Source of the DNA: Malus domestica
Taxonomy: Eukaryota; Streptophyta; Magnoliopsida; Rosales; Rosaceae
Direction: 5' to 3'
Assembly (NCBI RefSeq): GCF_042453785.1
Contig: NC_091677.1
Coordinates: 6,977,501 to 7,041,500, forward strand
Length of the DNA stretch: 64,000 nucleotides
Below, piece by piece: positions 31,997 to 45,400 of the stretch (position 1 is the stretch's first letter; each line of letters begins with the position of its first letter). The notes beneath the pieces are model-generated. The model was not told where the DNA came from and searched no databases. It saw only the letters and a program-made list of their open reading frames with translations. The translations under genes were made by a program, and so were the position numbers.

Positions 31997-33820
31997 ATGG
32001 ATTTCGACCTCGAAAACCCACTTGCAATTTCCCATGACTTCCACTCTGAAACACTCACTTCTTTGTTTTCCACTGAATCTGATCACATGGCATCAGAGAC
32101 TTACTTTCAAAGCCTGAAAGCTCGAGACTTCGACATCTCCATTCGAAGGGAAGCCATCTCTGCCATCTCAGAGGTTTAAATTGTACATTAGTTTAGAATA
32201 TCGTCTTGTAATATAAAATATAAGCCATAATTTCTTTTTCCTTACTTTATTTTTTTATGGCATTGCAGCTGTGTTGCAACTCTGATGAACTTTTACTGTA
32301 CCTTGCTGTAAATTATCTGGATCGGTTCTTGTCCTGCCAAGGAATGCTGGTAAAAAACGCACACCATGGTGTTTTGCTTCTTAAAAGATTAACAATTTGG
32401 ATTATTGGAACCACTTTTCTTGCTTTTGATAACCAAAAATTGTATAATTAACAAATGGGTTTTAAAAGCAAGAAGGGTTCTTCCCAATGCCAATGCATAG
32501 AAATTGTTTTCTGGGCTCAAATCTTTTCTATAAGATCTAAATCATGCTTGGTATAACAGAAACCAAAGCCATGGCTCATAAAGCTTCTTGCAATCTCCTG
32601 CATTTCTTTAGCTTCCAAGATGATGAAATCAGAATTCTCTCTACATGATGTTCAGGTAAATTAAACTAAACATTTTGATTATTGTGGTGATTAATCCATA
32701 ATTAATCACTAATTATTCACTTAAATGATGTCTTTTTATACTCTTATCCTACTTTAAGCTAACCTAAACTGAAGGAAGAGAGATTCAAACTCGGGTGGTG
32801 GAGGTGTATTTAATGTGGCTACATTGACGTCTGCTAATTTAAATGATGTTAGATTTGATGAGTGTGTTTTTGGTATTTTATAGGGTGATGGAGGCATCAT
32901 TTTCGACACGCAAACAATTCAAAGGATGGAAGTACTCATATTGGGAGCTCTAAAATGGAGAATGCGTTCCATAACACCCTTCTCATTCATGTCATTTTTC
33001 ATTTCTTTGTTCAAACTAGAAGACCCGCCATTGCTGCAGGCTCTCAAAGCTAGAGCCACCCAAATCATCTTCAAATCTCAAAAGGGTACTTTACTTCCAC
33101 AAGATAAATTTTGACATGGAAATAACTTCAGTTTCTGCTAAGGACTTAACAGTTTTTATCAAATCATTATGTTGTTTGCAGATGTTGAGCTTTTAGTGTT
33201 CAAGCCATCAATAATCGCGGCCGCTGCTCTCTTCTCTGCTTCTCACGAGTTATTTCCTATGCAATTCTCCTGCTTTAAAAAAGCACTATCCCACTGTTCA
33301 TATGTAAATAAGGTAAAAAAAAAAAAAAAAAACATTCTTTATACTTACCATTATGAGGTAATTTTCATAGGAAAATACTTTTGCTTCCTATATGTAAAGA
33401 TTCACTCAAACCAGAGGTTGTCATGTGTGTCGAAACATTTGATTTCTTTTATTTTAGTTAGTTATCTTTGCAATGTTAGACAACAATTTGCCTGTAACAA
33501 AGAATGACACATTCATGTAACAAGCCAAATAGGAATCACTTTTACATGAAACTATTCATCTTCAAATGCAAAAAATCATGTTTTTTTCTTCAAATTTTGT
33601 GTAGGAAAACATGTTGCAATGCTATAGTGCAATGCAAGGCATTGTGGTTGATGGGTTCGATTCAATGCTAGAGAGGGTGTGTAGCTCGGTCGTCACACCA
33701 GCCAATGTGCTAGACCATACTTTTTCAAGCTCGGCAGAAAGTGGAAAAACCAGAGTCACAAGCATTACCACGATGAGAATGGAGAGGGACTTGAAGAGGA
33801 GAAAAATTAGTGTACTGTAA
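31997..33820 (+). CDS. CYCD6;1: D-type cyclin, CYCD6;1-like
   Basis: Six exons: 31997-32173, 32269-32349, 32560-32655, 32884-33085, 33182-33312, 33605-33820. All introns are GT-AG and phases close to a 300-aa protein, the size I recall for CYCD6;1. Known: CYCD6;1 works with CDKs and drives the formative division of root ground-tissue stem cells under SHORT-ROOT/SCARECROW. Visible: the cyclin-box core LAVNYLDRFLS (exon 2), PKPWLIKLLAISC and SLASKM (exon 3), RMEVLILGALKWRMRS and TPFSF (exon 4), then the C-terminal cyclin fold (FKPSIIAAAALFSASHE). The ending RDLKRRKISVL resembles the basic tail of D cyclins. The N terminus (MDFDLENPL) shows no LxCxE retinoblastoma-binding motif, which fits CYCD6 rather than CYCD1-3. 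The subfamily is from memory; a CYCD4/5-type protein is the main alternative. Confidence 0.88.
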
Positions 33821-36514
33821 AGATCACAGACTCCAAATTTCTCACAAGCATTTCCAAAGTCACAAGCACTGCTGAGACCTGAGACCTTCTCTTTTTCGAG
33901 AGGGACACTAGCTTTTAGCTGCGCCAATAAACAAAAAGAGAAATGGGCAAGAAAACAAATAGAAAAAAGATGAGAATAAACCGATGAGAGAGAGAGAGAA
34001 AGAGAGAGAGATGAAGTTTTTATCTTATGAACCAAGCCAAACAGAAACACTGCTGTCAGTTACATTATGTTGGGTTGGAGAAGAAATTGAAAAAGAATGG
34101 AGGGGTCTTTATTCCTTTTGTTCTATTTCTCTTTTTGTTTTCTTTTGGAATCAAACGAAGACACGACATATATAATAATAACTTTGAATTGTAGGGTTTG
34201 AATTGATTTTGTTTTTCAGTTCTCTATGTTTTGGTTTTAGCTTTGTTTTTATTTTTTTTAAAGAGTACGAAATTTCATGCATTGATAAAAGGGCATTATA
34301 AATACATATCTTGAAGATTCATCCTTAAAAGGGTCCTTGCAAACTAGATCTAAAAATATTACAATAAAGCATCATTAATCACAAAGCAATGAGTAGACTT
34401 CAAGCACTTGTTCGAGCTCATCGGGAACCGCACGATTATAGAGATCAATAAAACTGTTAACCTTCATGTTACAAGGAGACTATGTGAGAACAAAACCTCA
34501 AATCATAAATTGAGATAGGGAGTACGATGCCCATAGGTCTATCATATCACCTCATCACCGCCACGATCCCAGAACACCAAATAAAGTAGATCTAGCAAAT
34601 CAAACAGCTCCACCATTCATACATAGATCCAAAAGAGGTAGCATATCAAAACAAAAATTAAAATCAAGCACTCTCCTATAGAAAGCAATCAAACTAGCAA
34701 ACTCTCTTATAGAGAAAAATCAAACCAAACTCCAAAAGAATAACTGGAAATTATTAAACAGAAACAAAATAAAAAGAGAAAATCATGTCGCCGCTCCACA
34801 TCCTCCGGACATCTAAAAGCCATACCACTGCACCAACTAAACCCAAAGTGTCGTACTAACTAAACTCAATCCGACGTAATTCAACATCTTCCATGACTTC
34901 CCTCTTCAATCCTATATCGAAGGTGATAACTTGATCCAATACATTACTTGAACCAATACATTGTGTTAACTGTGTGCGTGTGTTAAAAGATGACAACTGT
35001 CATGGTGAATACAATATTTCACTGCAGCAATTCAACACCAAATAAAGTAAACGAAAAGTGAGAGGGAAGATAAACGAATGATTTTCAAAAAGATTGTGGC
35101 CGACTCCAAAGCCAAAGGCAGGAGCCGGCAACAGAGAATTTTTCCTTTGGTTTTTTCTCTAGACGGCTAGGGTTTAAGACTCTTTGTTATTGATAGTGAA
35201 TTTTAAGTTGTTTTTAGCTTTGTTAGTTTTTGGTATTTTTAAAGTATATCCAGTGAAGTTCATCAATTATACATGCATTTAAGTTTATCGACGATCATAA
35301 CGATATCTCCACAGCTATGTTATTCGCACATCGAAAAATGTAAGAACATAACAATATATCTTAAGAACATCTTTAATGAAGAGATACAAATTTGAAATGT
35401 AAAAAAACCTACATTTACATCTTAATTACATCTTCAGAACAAGTAAATAAGAGTTCTCATTTATTTTTCTCTCCTTAACTAGCGGGGTCCACTTTCTTAA
35501 AGATGCAGATGTAAATATATATGGATCTTTTGGCCAAGATGAGCTGTCTTTCTTAACAAACGATATTATCCACATTAATGAGGATGGGATGAGCTCAGCC
35601 TCACAATTAGCTAGTAACAATGTGGTTCAAATTCGCCTTTGGCAAGAATCATACTTGCCTTTGGCAAGAATCAAACTTAAGACCTCTCATTTACAAGTGA
35701 AGAGGAATACCATTAGACCATAGTACTAAGTGGCAAGATGAGTTTTTAACATCCCATTAAAATTTGAATACTTGGTTACTCAAATATGAGTGGAAACTCC
35801 TACTCAAAATTTCTCAAAATTGTTTAGTGTTAATTTATAGAACTTCCTGTTTATAAACAGAACCATTCATATTATAAATCATCCTATAAAGATTGCATAT
35901 ACAAAAAATCAATTAAAACTAAGGTCGTTTAGTCATCAAACTGTTTAAAAACAAATGAACGAAATTGGTAAAAGCATTACGAATCATCTATGTATTTCCT
36001 ACAATAAATTGACTAAATGACCTTAGTTTTAATTTATATTTTGTAGAGATGATCTTTACAGTGTGATTCATAGTATGAACAATTCTGATCATAAGCACAA
36101 AACTCTGTGATTAAAACACTAAGAGTTTTGAGTAGGAGTTCCTACTCATCTTTGAGTAGCCGAGTATTATTCTTAAAATTTGGCCATTAGAGAGTTTTCC
36201 GACCAATTAAAAAAATGTATCACATTCATTCTAAGGTTGAAGTATCAACAATATTAATAATATATTGGGTTGTTTAGATATAAGCCCTTGTAACTGATGT
36301 TGTCTAGACAAAAACCCACCTCATATTAAACATCCAAATAAAATCCAAAATTCAAATAGTTTGCCATGTTGGCAAATAAATGACATATCGTTATAAAATA
36401 TTTACAACTTATGCCACAATGACCTAAATATGTCAATAAATATTATTATTACTCACCTTTAATTATGCTAGCAATGAGCAATTGAGCTCTTGTTTTAAAA
36501 CCACGTATTACAAA

Positions 36515-36700
36515 CTATTTACCTATATTTTAAAAATTCACTAATTTACCTACATTCTTTTGATACAAACTAACTGACCTACATTCTTTTGATACAAACT
36601 ATTTACCTATATTTACATACATTCTTTTGTTACAAGCTAATTTATCTGCATTTTTGTAGTACATACTAATTTACCAATCTACTTATTAATTTACCTATAC
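36515..36700 (+). repeat. Degenerate minisatellite (ctacattcttttgatacaaa units)
   Basis: Four or five imperfect copies of a roughly 32-36-base unit (taatttacctacattcttttgatacaaac) follow one another. The copies drift towards the right end. Confidence 0.65.
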
Positions 36701-38116
36701 AAGTAATACTATCATATTATTACTTATAATATCCAAAGTGATCATATACATTTCTTCTTTACAATATCACACCTATGGGGTAAGTAAATTATTTTTACAG
36801 GATTTCTATTCTAAGTGGGTACTAACATATAGATAGGTAAATTATTTTCTATGGAAAGAAAAAAATACAACCATTATTTTGTATAATTTTTTTGACAGAA
36901 ATTATTTGTCCATGTCTCAATGTAAAACACCATAATATTTTTTTATTTATGTTATATATTGCATGCTAATAAGGTAAGCTAGTTTCACGATAAAACAATT
37001 TTTGGTAAAAAAAATTGGAGGAAAAAAAGCCTAATCAAATAATAGGTTAATTGACATTTAATTGCATTGAAAATAATAAAATGTAAAATTTATTATTAAT
37101 TATAAGTCAAACTTAACCCACGTTACACTCTATGAGGGTATTTTAGGAACACGAGAATTATAAAACTGACATACCAAGCTTGTTAAGGAAATTTGCTTAG
37201 TTGGACTCTAGTAAATGGGGTCTATTTATGTCTGAAAAAATAAAGAGGATGGGTTTTAAGCGAGAGAAAATAAGTTTTAAGGGGGAAACTCTCATTTTTA
37301 GTAATATAAAAACATATTAACATTTATAAAAGGGAATTTAAAAAAACGCATTATTCCTTTTTCTCAACCGGTACTTGCGGATGTGCGATGCCCTTAATCT
37401 GAGGAAGGGGACGAGTTTGGTAGTTAGAAATAAAAGTCTTAGGTTTAAATTTCAGAATAAATAAACGTAGAGTGATGGAGAAATGAATTAGTTTTGAAAT
37501 CGACATTCAAGAGCTTTGAACTTTAAACCACTTACTTAGAAATGAAGAAGAGTATCACTAGACCGTAGTACTAAGTGACAAACAAATTTGAATCTTAGTA
37601 ATTTTAACATAACCATGCATCATTTGCCCCTGGCCCGGCTTTTGGAAAGTAAAAAGTATAAATTGATGGTGATTTGTTAAGTATAAACAGTTTTGTTTTC
37701 ATTTTTGTTTTGAGATTATGTAGTTATTGAAGCATAATTAGTGGCAGTGGAAAAACTTAATCATGTGATCTCAAGGATGGATGGGAGCCGTTTGATGGTC
37801 CCCCTCGAATGAGATTTCTTCATCAAAGATATCCAGACCAACTTTTGGAGATCTCTGCTTGTGTACCTGGAAGGTGATGGAAACTGCACAGAAGAAAATT
37901 GGACCACTGGGAGAGATGCATCCAATATGTACCGTAGAATAAAGATAACTTACCACATAAAATCTAAAAATATAAATAAATATAAATATTTGTGAATCGA
38001 ATTTCCCGGAAATTATTAGACTCGACACCGAATTTAATCAAATTAATTACTATTTCTGCTACAGACTTAAATTATTTATGTAATTAGATAAATGAATGAT
38101 GATCATTTAATCATGA

Positions 38117-38226
38117 CCGTTCATCGTACATTGTGCGATTAATTTTCGTTAAATACTTTTTGTATTTAATTTTAAATAAAAAAGTTCAAAATAATTTATG
38201 ATCACACGATGTACGATAAACGGTTA
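38117..38226. repeat. Palindromic MITE, family E copy 2
   Basis: ccgttcatcgtacattgtgcg on the left is complementary to cacacgatgtacgataaacgg on the right, around an AT-rich centre. Same core as 31552-31751. Confidence 0.6.
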
Positions 38227-39233
38227 GAATGTGAAGATCCTTAAAACTCCCGCAATTTGAATCTGAATAAGATCTAGATCCTAGATAAATTACAGTCTTG
38301 ACATCTTTTGTATGAGATTTGTATAAGCATTTTTAAAGACTAAGACACTAGATTATGACACAAATGAATCATAATCATTGTTTATGCTTGGGAGCGTGTC
38401 GTACCCCAAAGAAAGAAAGAAAGAAAAAAAGAAAAAAGAAAAAAAAAACAGAAAAGACCCAAAAGATTTGAACTTGGTTTCTTGGTTTTGGTGATAAGAA
38501 AAGAAAATGATATTATTACCTTGTCATTTAACATTTTAATAATGCTTATAAAAATGTGGAGTGCTTGTTGTGATATAGAATAAGATAATTTTATAAGAAA
38601 AGTTTTTGTTATCATCTGCAAATTCGATTTGAGTGATTTAAATAAGAAAAAAAATTAGTTTCCGGTCTAATTATTAATGTTTATTAACTGAGACTTTATT
38701 AATTTTTAGATTTTAATCGAAGTTCCTACTGTTAATGCATTAAGGAATTTACATGTTAGTTACATAATTTTTTAAAATAAATATTTGTAACTGATATAGG
38801 GTTTTAATACTCACACATTTATTAAATTTCTAATTGATTTTCAAAACTTAAAAAAAAAAAAAATTTGTACCCATTAATGTTTTAGAATAGATTTTCAATT
38901 TTTTAGTCATTCATATAATTTTTTTTAATTTTTTAGTCTTAAACGTACCTATTTTTAAATATACAAATTTGTCACATGTAAAATATACCTTATTTTAGTA
39001 TAAAATGTACTCATTTTTCTAATATAAAATCTATTCAATTTTTTCTAATCCATTTTTTAATTTTATATGGGTAGATCTTTTTTTGTTGATTTGAGAATTG
39101 ATCTATGTCAAGTTTAATCGAAGAAATTTACTGATATTATTAAGCCTAATAATTTTTTTTTGTGGTTTTGAAGAATTTACCCATGTTTTGGCACGATAAT
39201 GTTTTGGTTAATTTTGATGAATATAACTATGTT

Positions 39234-39237
39234 TATA

Positions 39238-39270
<33 letters not shown>

Positions 39271-39293
39271 GTGCGCGCGCGTGTGTGTGTACA
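39234..39293. repeat. Alternating (TG)n/(CG)n microsatellite
   Basis: About 60 bases of strictly alternating pyrimidine-purine: GT run, CG run, GT run, CG run, GT run. Such sequence can adopt Z-DNA. Confidence 0.9.
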
Positions 39294-41909
39294 ATAACGG
39301 AGAGTTCATTTATTCCCATCAATTATAGATTTTATTTAAAATCTCATTAATATAAATAACTAAAGATTTTAAAATTTTAATTTAAAAATACAATAACCTA
39401 CATAGAAATACATTATTACATTAACGTCAGAGACTTCGATAAAAAAATGAAGCCAACAATTTTTTTTGGTCAATAAACATTGATATCTACGGCCACATCC
39501 AAAGTGTCCCTTAAATTAATAAGTATAATCTTATAGTTTTGGGTTCAATCCTTTAAAATTTGCAATGATAAAAAAAAAAAAAAATCCTAGTACTATCACT
39601 CTACAACTTTTTACTACATGACATTAAGTAAAAGTGATACGAAATTTAGAAAAATGTTTTCTTTAAATAATAATTATTATGGGAAGGAAATGGTTCAAAC
39701 TATTACAATTATTTAAGGGATAGGGAGTTTCGAACCCATGACGCATGTGATAATCCAAGACTCTATCCACTAGGATATTGGATCAATAAAAGCCCTTCTC
39801 TCTTCTTAGATTTTCTTTTTGGACAAGCAATAGAATATGTACATTAAACTAGGGAGAAGAAAATTCAAACATGGTACCTCGGGTGTAAGGGTGAAATATA
39901 AGTTGGATAAAGCTAGGGCTATACATGACTAGATACACTTTGAGTTTGATTCATATTCGGTTTGTGTTTGGCTTTTTCGAGCTCGGGCTTAGTTCCTAAA
40001 TGGTATAAGTTGAGCTAGAATAAAATATTAGATTCGTTAGAAAAATAGTGAAGCTTGAGCATTAGTACGTTTTTATGAAATAACTCTAGTTGAGCTCAAA
40101 TTCGGTTTATTCGTTAAAGCTTGACTCATAAGGGTACAACATTTTAATCTTATAATTAAAATGAAACATGTCATAAAAAATCAAGTTCAACTATTATATT
40201 AACTTACTTAAATCCAAAGTATTATTGATAAATCTCTCAATTAATTATATACATATATCATTAGAACATATCCTATTATATATGTTCCTTTGTTTGTTTG
40301 TATTTTTAGTATTTTTAAATTTTCATTTAAGTCGGATCAAACTTATGTTCGAGCACGTTTCAAAAACAATATAAGCTCAGCCAACCATAAGCTCCAACCT
40401 AATCCACGTACAAGCCAAGCAAAGCTGAGTTCAAGTTTGAAAAAAAAGATCCTTTGAGCGGAGCTTGAGCACAACTAGCTTTATTTGCGCTCGAGCCGAT
40501 CTTGAACTCGAGCAAGATCACTTTGATACTCGGCTTGTCGCGGCTTATTTACATCTCTAGTTAAATAAGGAGTTGATTTTCTTTACTTCTCCCTAAATTT
40601 TTAAGAGCTCATTTAGATACTCTTACTTTCTTTGTTTGAGTATTAAACCCATGATCGATTAAGTTGTGTGGTGAATTCTGACATTGAAGTAGTTGGTCAT
40701 CTGTCCTATACTCCGTATATCAGAGGATCATGTTTCAAGTTTGACCGATTCAATACCATTGATAAATAAACTAAAACAAATTAAACCCAATTGGTTAATT
40801 GATGTTATATATGTTGTCTACCTATCATATAATACGAAATTATGGTATAGAAGGTACTTCTTCAAATTCCGTTTTGACTTGGAAGAGAAGTGGGTGGCAG
40901 TGGTTAACTGCAGTAGTGTTTTAGAACAGAGAGAGAGAGAGAGTACTGGGCCACTTTCACATCCTCTGGATCCCTGCGTGGACCATAGCAGAATAATGTC
41001 ATCATTTCTTTGGTGGTCAGTACTGCTACATGCCATTTTTCCTTTCCTGTTTTGTAAGTATTTTCCACTTCGACTGTGCCAAATTCATTGAGCTGGAAAT
41101 AATGATATAATATAAATACGCATGGAATGCCAACTGATGAACTATCAGGATAGTACATATGGCCATAAAGAACTTGCATGATTCTAAATTGCTTAATTAG
41201 TTTTGCCTCAACTGGTTTGTCATGCGGTACTCAATCTTAATTTTGTTGGACGAGATTTGGAGTTATAAATTTTATGAACAAGTTTTACAACTGCAAACCG
41301 GTTAACTTTTACGTTGAACTATTCACGTAGGACCGAACATTATATGTGTCTGGGTAGCCAACCACACAGAGAAATAAATATCGGAAGAAAATTGCAGAAG
41401 TGTAATTAAGTAGGGTTGAGAGAAGCTTATCATGGTTCAGTAGTTGTCTTATTTTCTGGGTTTTTTCTGTGACAATACAAAGAGTGGCAGTTAAATTGTG
41501 GATCCCCTGCAGAAAGTCACATGGATTCCAAGAGGTTTCTTATGAAGGTGACAATTATAAGCATCCGAAACTTTATTAATGTAAGGGTGGCTCATTGTCT
41601 CCCCTTGGGGTAATAACAGAAAGTGCCAGAGGTAGATAGCTTTGAACACTCAATGCCACGTACTCACAATTTCTTACCATGCCAGCGAAGGTGGCGCATT
41701 GTCTCTCCTATAATAGTCCTAGGCATTTGATAATGGAGGGAAGACCTCAACTGCCTTCCATCTTTTTTTATGGTTTGCTTGTGACCAGTTACTAGCTACA
41801 TTTATATGTTATATAGATGTACAAACAATACTAGATTTGGATTTGGATTTGGATAATTACATTACATTGAATATGATTTGAGCCAATAACTTACCTGCAA
41901 TAGCCTACA

Positions 41910-42368
41910 TGTTGGATATAAGTCAACAATCTGTGATAATTTATATATGCTAATAAATAATAAATGCAATAGAAACTAACAAAATATAAACTAGAATATG
42001 AATTATAAAACAGACAACTTGAAGATCGAGGCTTGCGTACCGCAATGTCCTTGAAACAGAAATTTCGTCCCTACTCTGTGCTTGTAGTTCTACGGACGTC
42101 TGCTTCACCAGGATTCAACGATCAAGTTAAAATTCCAGCACCGGAAAATTTAACTTCTGGCGAATCCTGGTGAAGCAGACGTCCGTAGAACTACAAGCAC
42201 AGAGTAGGGACGAAATTTCTGTTTCAAGGACATTGCGGTACGCAAGCCTCGATCTTCAAGTTGTCTGTTTTATAATTCATATTCTAGTTTATATTTTGTT
42301 AGTTTCTATTGCATTTATTATTTATTAGCATATATAAATTATCACAGATTGTTGACTTATATCCAACA
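41910..42368. repeat. Palindromic replacement of the Copia 2 5' LTR
   Basis: 41910-42164 is the exact reverse complement of 47521-47775. 42162-42368 is an exact direct copy of 47569-47775. The two meet at a shared gaa, leaving 207-bp arms around about 45 bases. The LTR's U3 and promoter (46957-47520) are absent on this side. Confidence 0.95.
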
Positions 42369-42370
42369 AT

Positions 42371-42386
42371 CTTGAAACAGAAATTT
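42371..42386 (+). other. Self-complementary sequence at the primer-binding position
   Basis: Two bases after the LTR end lies cttgaaacagaaattt. The canonical TGGTATCAGAGC is missing. This 16-mer is the perfect complement of aaatttctgtttcaag inside the element's own LTR (42213-42228 and 47620-47635), and equals 42050-42065 in the inverted arm. Confidence 0.85.
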
Positions 42387-42407
42387 ATGGATCAATAATC
42401 TGTAAAT

Positions 42408-45400
42408 GTGAATGGCGCTGTGCCAAAGTACTCAGAAAAGCCTGAGAAGTTCAAAGGTTTGAACTTCAAGAGATGGCAACAGAAGATGTTGTTCTTCCTG
42501 ACAACAATGAATCTCGCTCATGTTGTTAAGGAAGAAGCTCCGAAGTCTAATGAGAATCCAATGACGAGAGAGACTGTCATGGCAATTGAAGCTTGGAATC
42601 ATTCCGAGTTTTGTTGCAGAAACTATATCCTGAATAGTTTGGATGACAATCTCTACGACATTTATTCTCTGTGCAAGACAGCGAATGAGTTGTGGGAATC
42701 CCTGGAGAAAAAGTATAAGATTGATGATGCCGGTTCAAAGAAATTTGTTATCGGTAAGTTTCTCAAATATACAATGGTGGATTCAAAATCTGTTGTATCT
42801 CAGGTCGAAGAAATCCAGAAGTTGATCTATGAACTGCATTCTGAGGGATGCGAGATCAATGAGCATTTCCAAGTTGGGGCGATAATCGAGAAATTGCCAA
42901 CTTCCTGGAATGACTTCAAAATTTATCTCAAGCACAAGCGTCGTGAGATGAATATGGAGGATTTGATTCTGAGGCTACGTGTGAAAGAAGACCACAGAAA
43001 GGCAGACCGTTCTGGAGGGTTTGCAGCCATTGAAGCCAATGCGAATTATGTTGAGGGAGGAAACTCCAAGGCTAAGCCGAAAAAGAATAAGGCTCCTGCT
43101 CCGAAAACCAAGCAGTTTGTGCAATCTGCCCTTGCTCCTAAAGGCAAGAATCTGAAGAAGATTAAGGGCGCCTGCTATGTGTGTGGCAAATCTGGTCACA
43201 AGGCACAAGATTGTTATCATCGCAAGGATGGAAATCATGGCCACGGAAACAACAACAACCATGCTAACATGGCAACCACCGATGAAGAATTGGCTGCTGT
43301 TGTGTCCGAGGTTAACATGGTCTCAAATGTGAGTGAATGGTTGATGGATACTGGTGCTACAAAGCACATCTGCGCTGACAGAAATCTGTTCACAGAATAT
43401 CACCCTGCTGCCCTTGGAGAAAAGCTGTATATGGGTAATTCTGCCACATCTATTGTGGAGGGATATGGCAAGGTGGTACTCAAATTCACATATGGGAAAA
43501 GTTTAACCTTGCTGAATGTGCTGCATGTTCCTGAAATGAGGAGGAACTTGGTTTCTGGACCAATTCTAATTGCTAAGGGCTTTAAACTTGTAATGGAATC
43601 CAACAAATTTGTACTTACCAAGGGTGGGATGTTTGTTGGAAAGGGTTATGTGGCTGATGGCCTTGTGAAACTCAATGTAATTGCCATTGATGATGCTAAT
43701 AAAATAAATGCTTCTACTTATATTGTTGAGTCTTCTAATATTTGGCATGCTAGATTAGGACATGTTAATTTTCGTTCCATGCATAGAATGGTTAAATTAG
43801 ACTTATTACCTAAATTCGAAATTGATTTTAATCATAAGTGTGAAACATGTACAGAATCGAAATTTGCTAAGCAAACGAGAAAGTCAATTCTGGAAAGATC
43901 AAATGAATTACTTGGATTAATTCATAGTGATCTTTGTGACTTTAAATCCACACCAACTCGTGGAGGAAAGAATTATTATGTCACTTTTATTGATGATTGC
44001 AGTAAGTATTGCTATGTTTATTTGATTCATAGCAAGGACGAAGCTTTGAATATGTTTAAGACATATAAAGCCGAAGTTGAAAATCAACTTGAGAGAAAAA
44101 TCAAAGCACTTAGATCTAATAGAGGAGGAGAGTATGAGTCTACTGCCTTCTCAGATTTTTGTGCACAACATGGAATTATACATCAAACAACGGCTCCATA
44201 CACACCACAACAAAATGGTGTTGCCGAAAGAAAAAATAGAACATTCAAAGATATGATTAATTCCATGTTAAATAGTTCTGGGCTTCCACACAGTTTGTGG
44301 GGTGAAGCTTTACTTACTGCAAATACCATATTGAATAAGGTTCCTCTAAAAAAGATTGACGAGTCACCTTATGAGATATGGAAAGGACATAAACCCACTT
44401 ATAAAACCCTCAAAGTGTGGGGTTGCTTAGCAAAGGTGCAAGTTCCGTTACCAAAAAGAACGAAACTAGGACCTAAAACTATTGATTGCGTATTCATTGG
44501 ATATGCAAATAATAGTGCTGCTTATAGGTTCCTTGTTGTGAAATCTTCGATTTCTGACATACATGTTAACACTATATTAGAATCAGCGGATGCAGAATTC
44601 TTTGAGGATATATTCCCTTACAAAGAAAAGGAATCTGGTTCTAATACAAAGAGAGTTCATGATCATAGTCATGATGAAGCCTCTTCTTCTGGTGTCCAAG
44701 GAAATGATGTGGAACCAAGAAGAGGAAAAAGAATCAAAGTTTCTAAAAACTTTGGACCAGATTTCATTTCTTTCTTGTCCGAGAATGAACCTAGAACTTT
44801 TAAAGAAGCAATGTCTTCTTCTGAGGCTCCTTTATGGAAGGAAGCAATTAAAAGTGAAATGGAATCCATTATGGAAAATAACACATGGGAATTGGTTGAT
44901 TTACCTCCCGGTAGTAAACCAATTGGTCATAAATGGATTTTCATGAAGAAACTCAAGGCGGATGGAACCATTGACAAGTTCAAGGCACGTTTAGTAGCCA
45001 AAGGTTATCGCCAAAAAGAAGGGTTGGATTATTTCGACACCTATTCTCCAGTTTCTCGCATAACGTCAATTAGGACGTTAATAGCGATTGCGGCTGTATA
45101 CAACTTTGATATCCATCAAATGGATGTAAAAACAACATTTTTAAATAGAGAACTAGATGAAGAAATATACATGGAACAACCTAAAGGGTTTGTGCTTAAA
45201 GGACAAGAAAGCAAAGTGTGCAAATTAGTTAAGTCATTATATGGACTTAAACAAGCACCAAAACAATGGCACGAGAAGTTTGATCATACTTTGTTGACAC
45301 ATGGGTTCAAAATAAATGAATCTGATACATGTGTCTACATTAAAGGTAATGATAAAACTTGTGTTATTATCTGCTTGTATGTGGATGATATGCTCATAAT

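Larger units (their letters stand above)
33821..41904. other. Long intergenic stretch, no gene recognised
   Basis: AT-rich, repeat-derived DNA. A GA tract near 33984-34012 follows the cyclin. The 34250-34920 block looks like retroposon-derived non-coding DNA. Fragments with taccattagaccatagtactaagtgg occur at about 35700 and 37550. A frame at 37771-38028 (minus) and one at 40693-41091 show no domain I know. Individual repeats are listed below. Confidence 0.5.

Noticed and set aside
31783..32037. An 84-codon frame overlapping the cyclin start
   Set aside because: Different phase from the cyclin and no recognisable domain; it is leader sequence.
37771..38028. Minus-strand frame with KVGLDIFDEEISFEGDH
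   Set aside because: Looked like a possible captured exon, but no family could be named and no convincing splice partners were seen.
39700..39775. tRNA- or SINE-like phrase (gttcgaacccatgacgc...)
   Set aside because: No cloverleaf or paired A and B boxes could be drawn; similar phrases recur in MITE debris.
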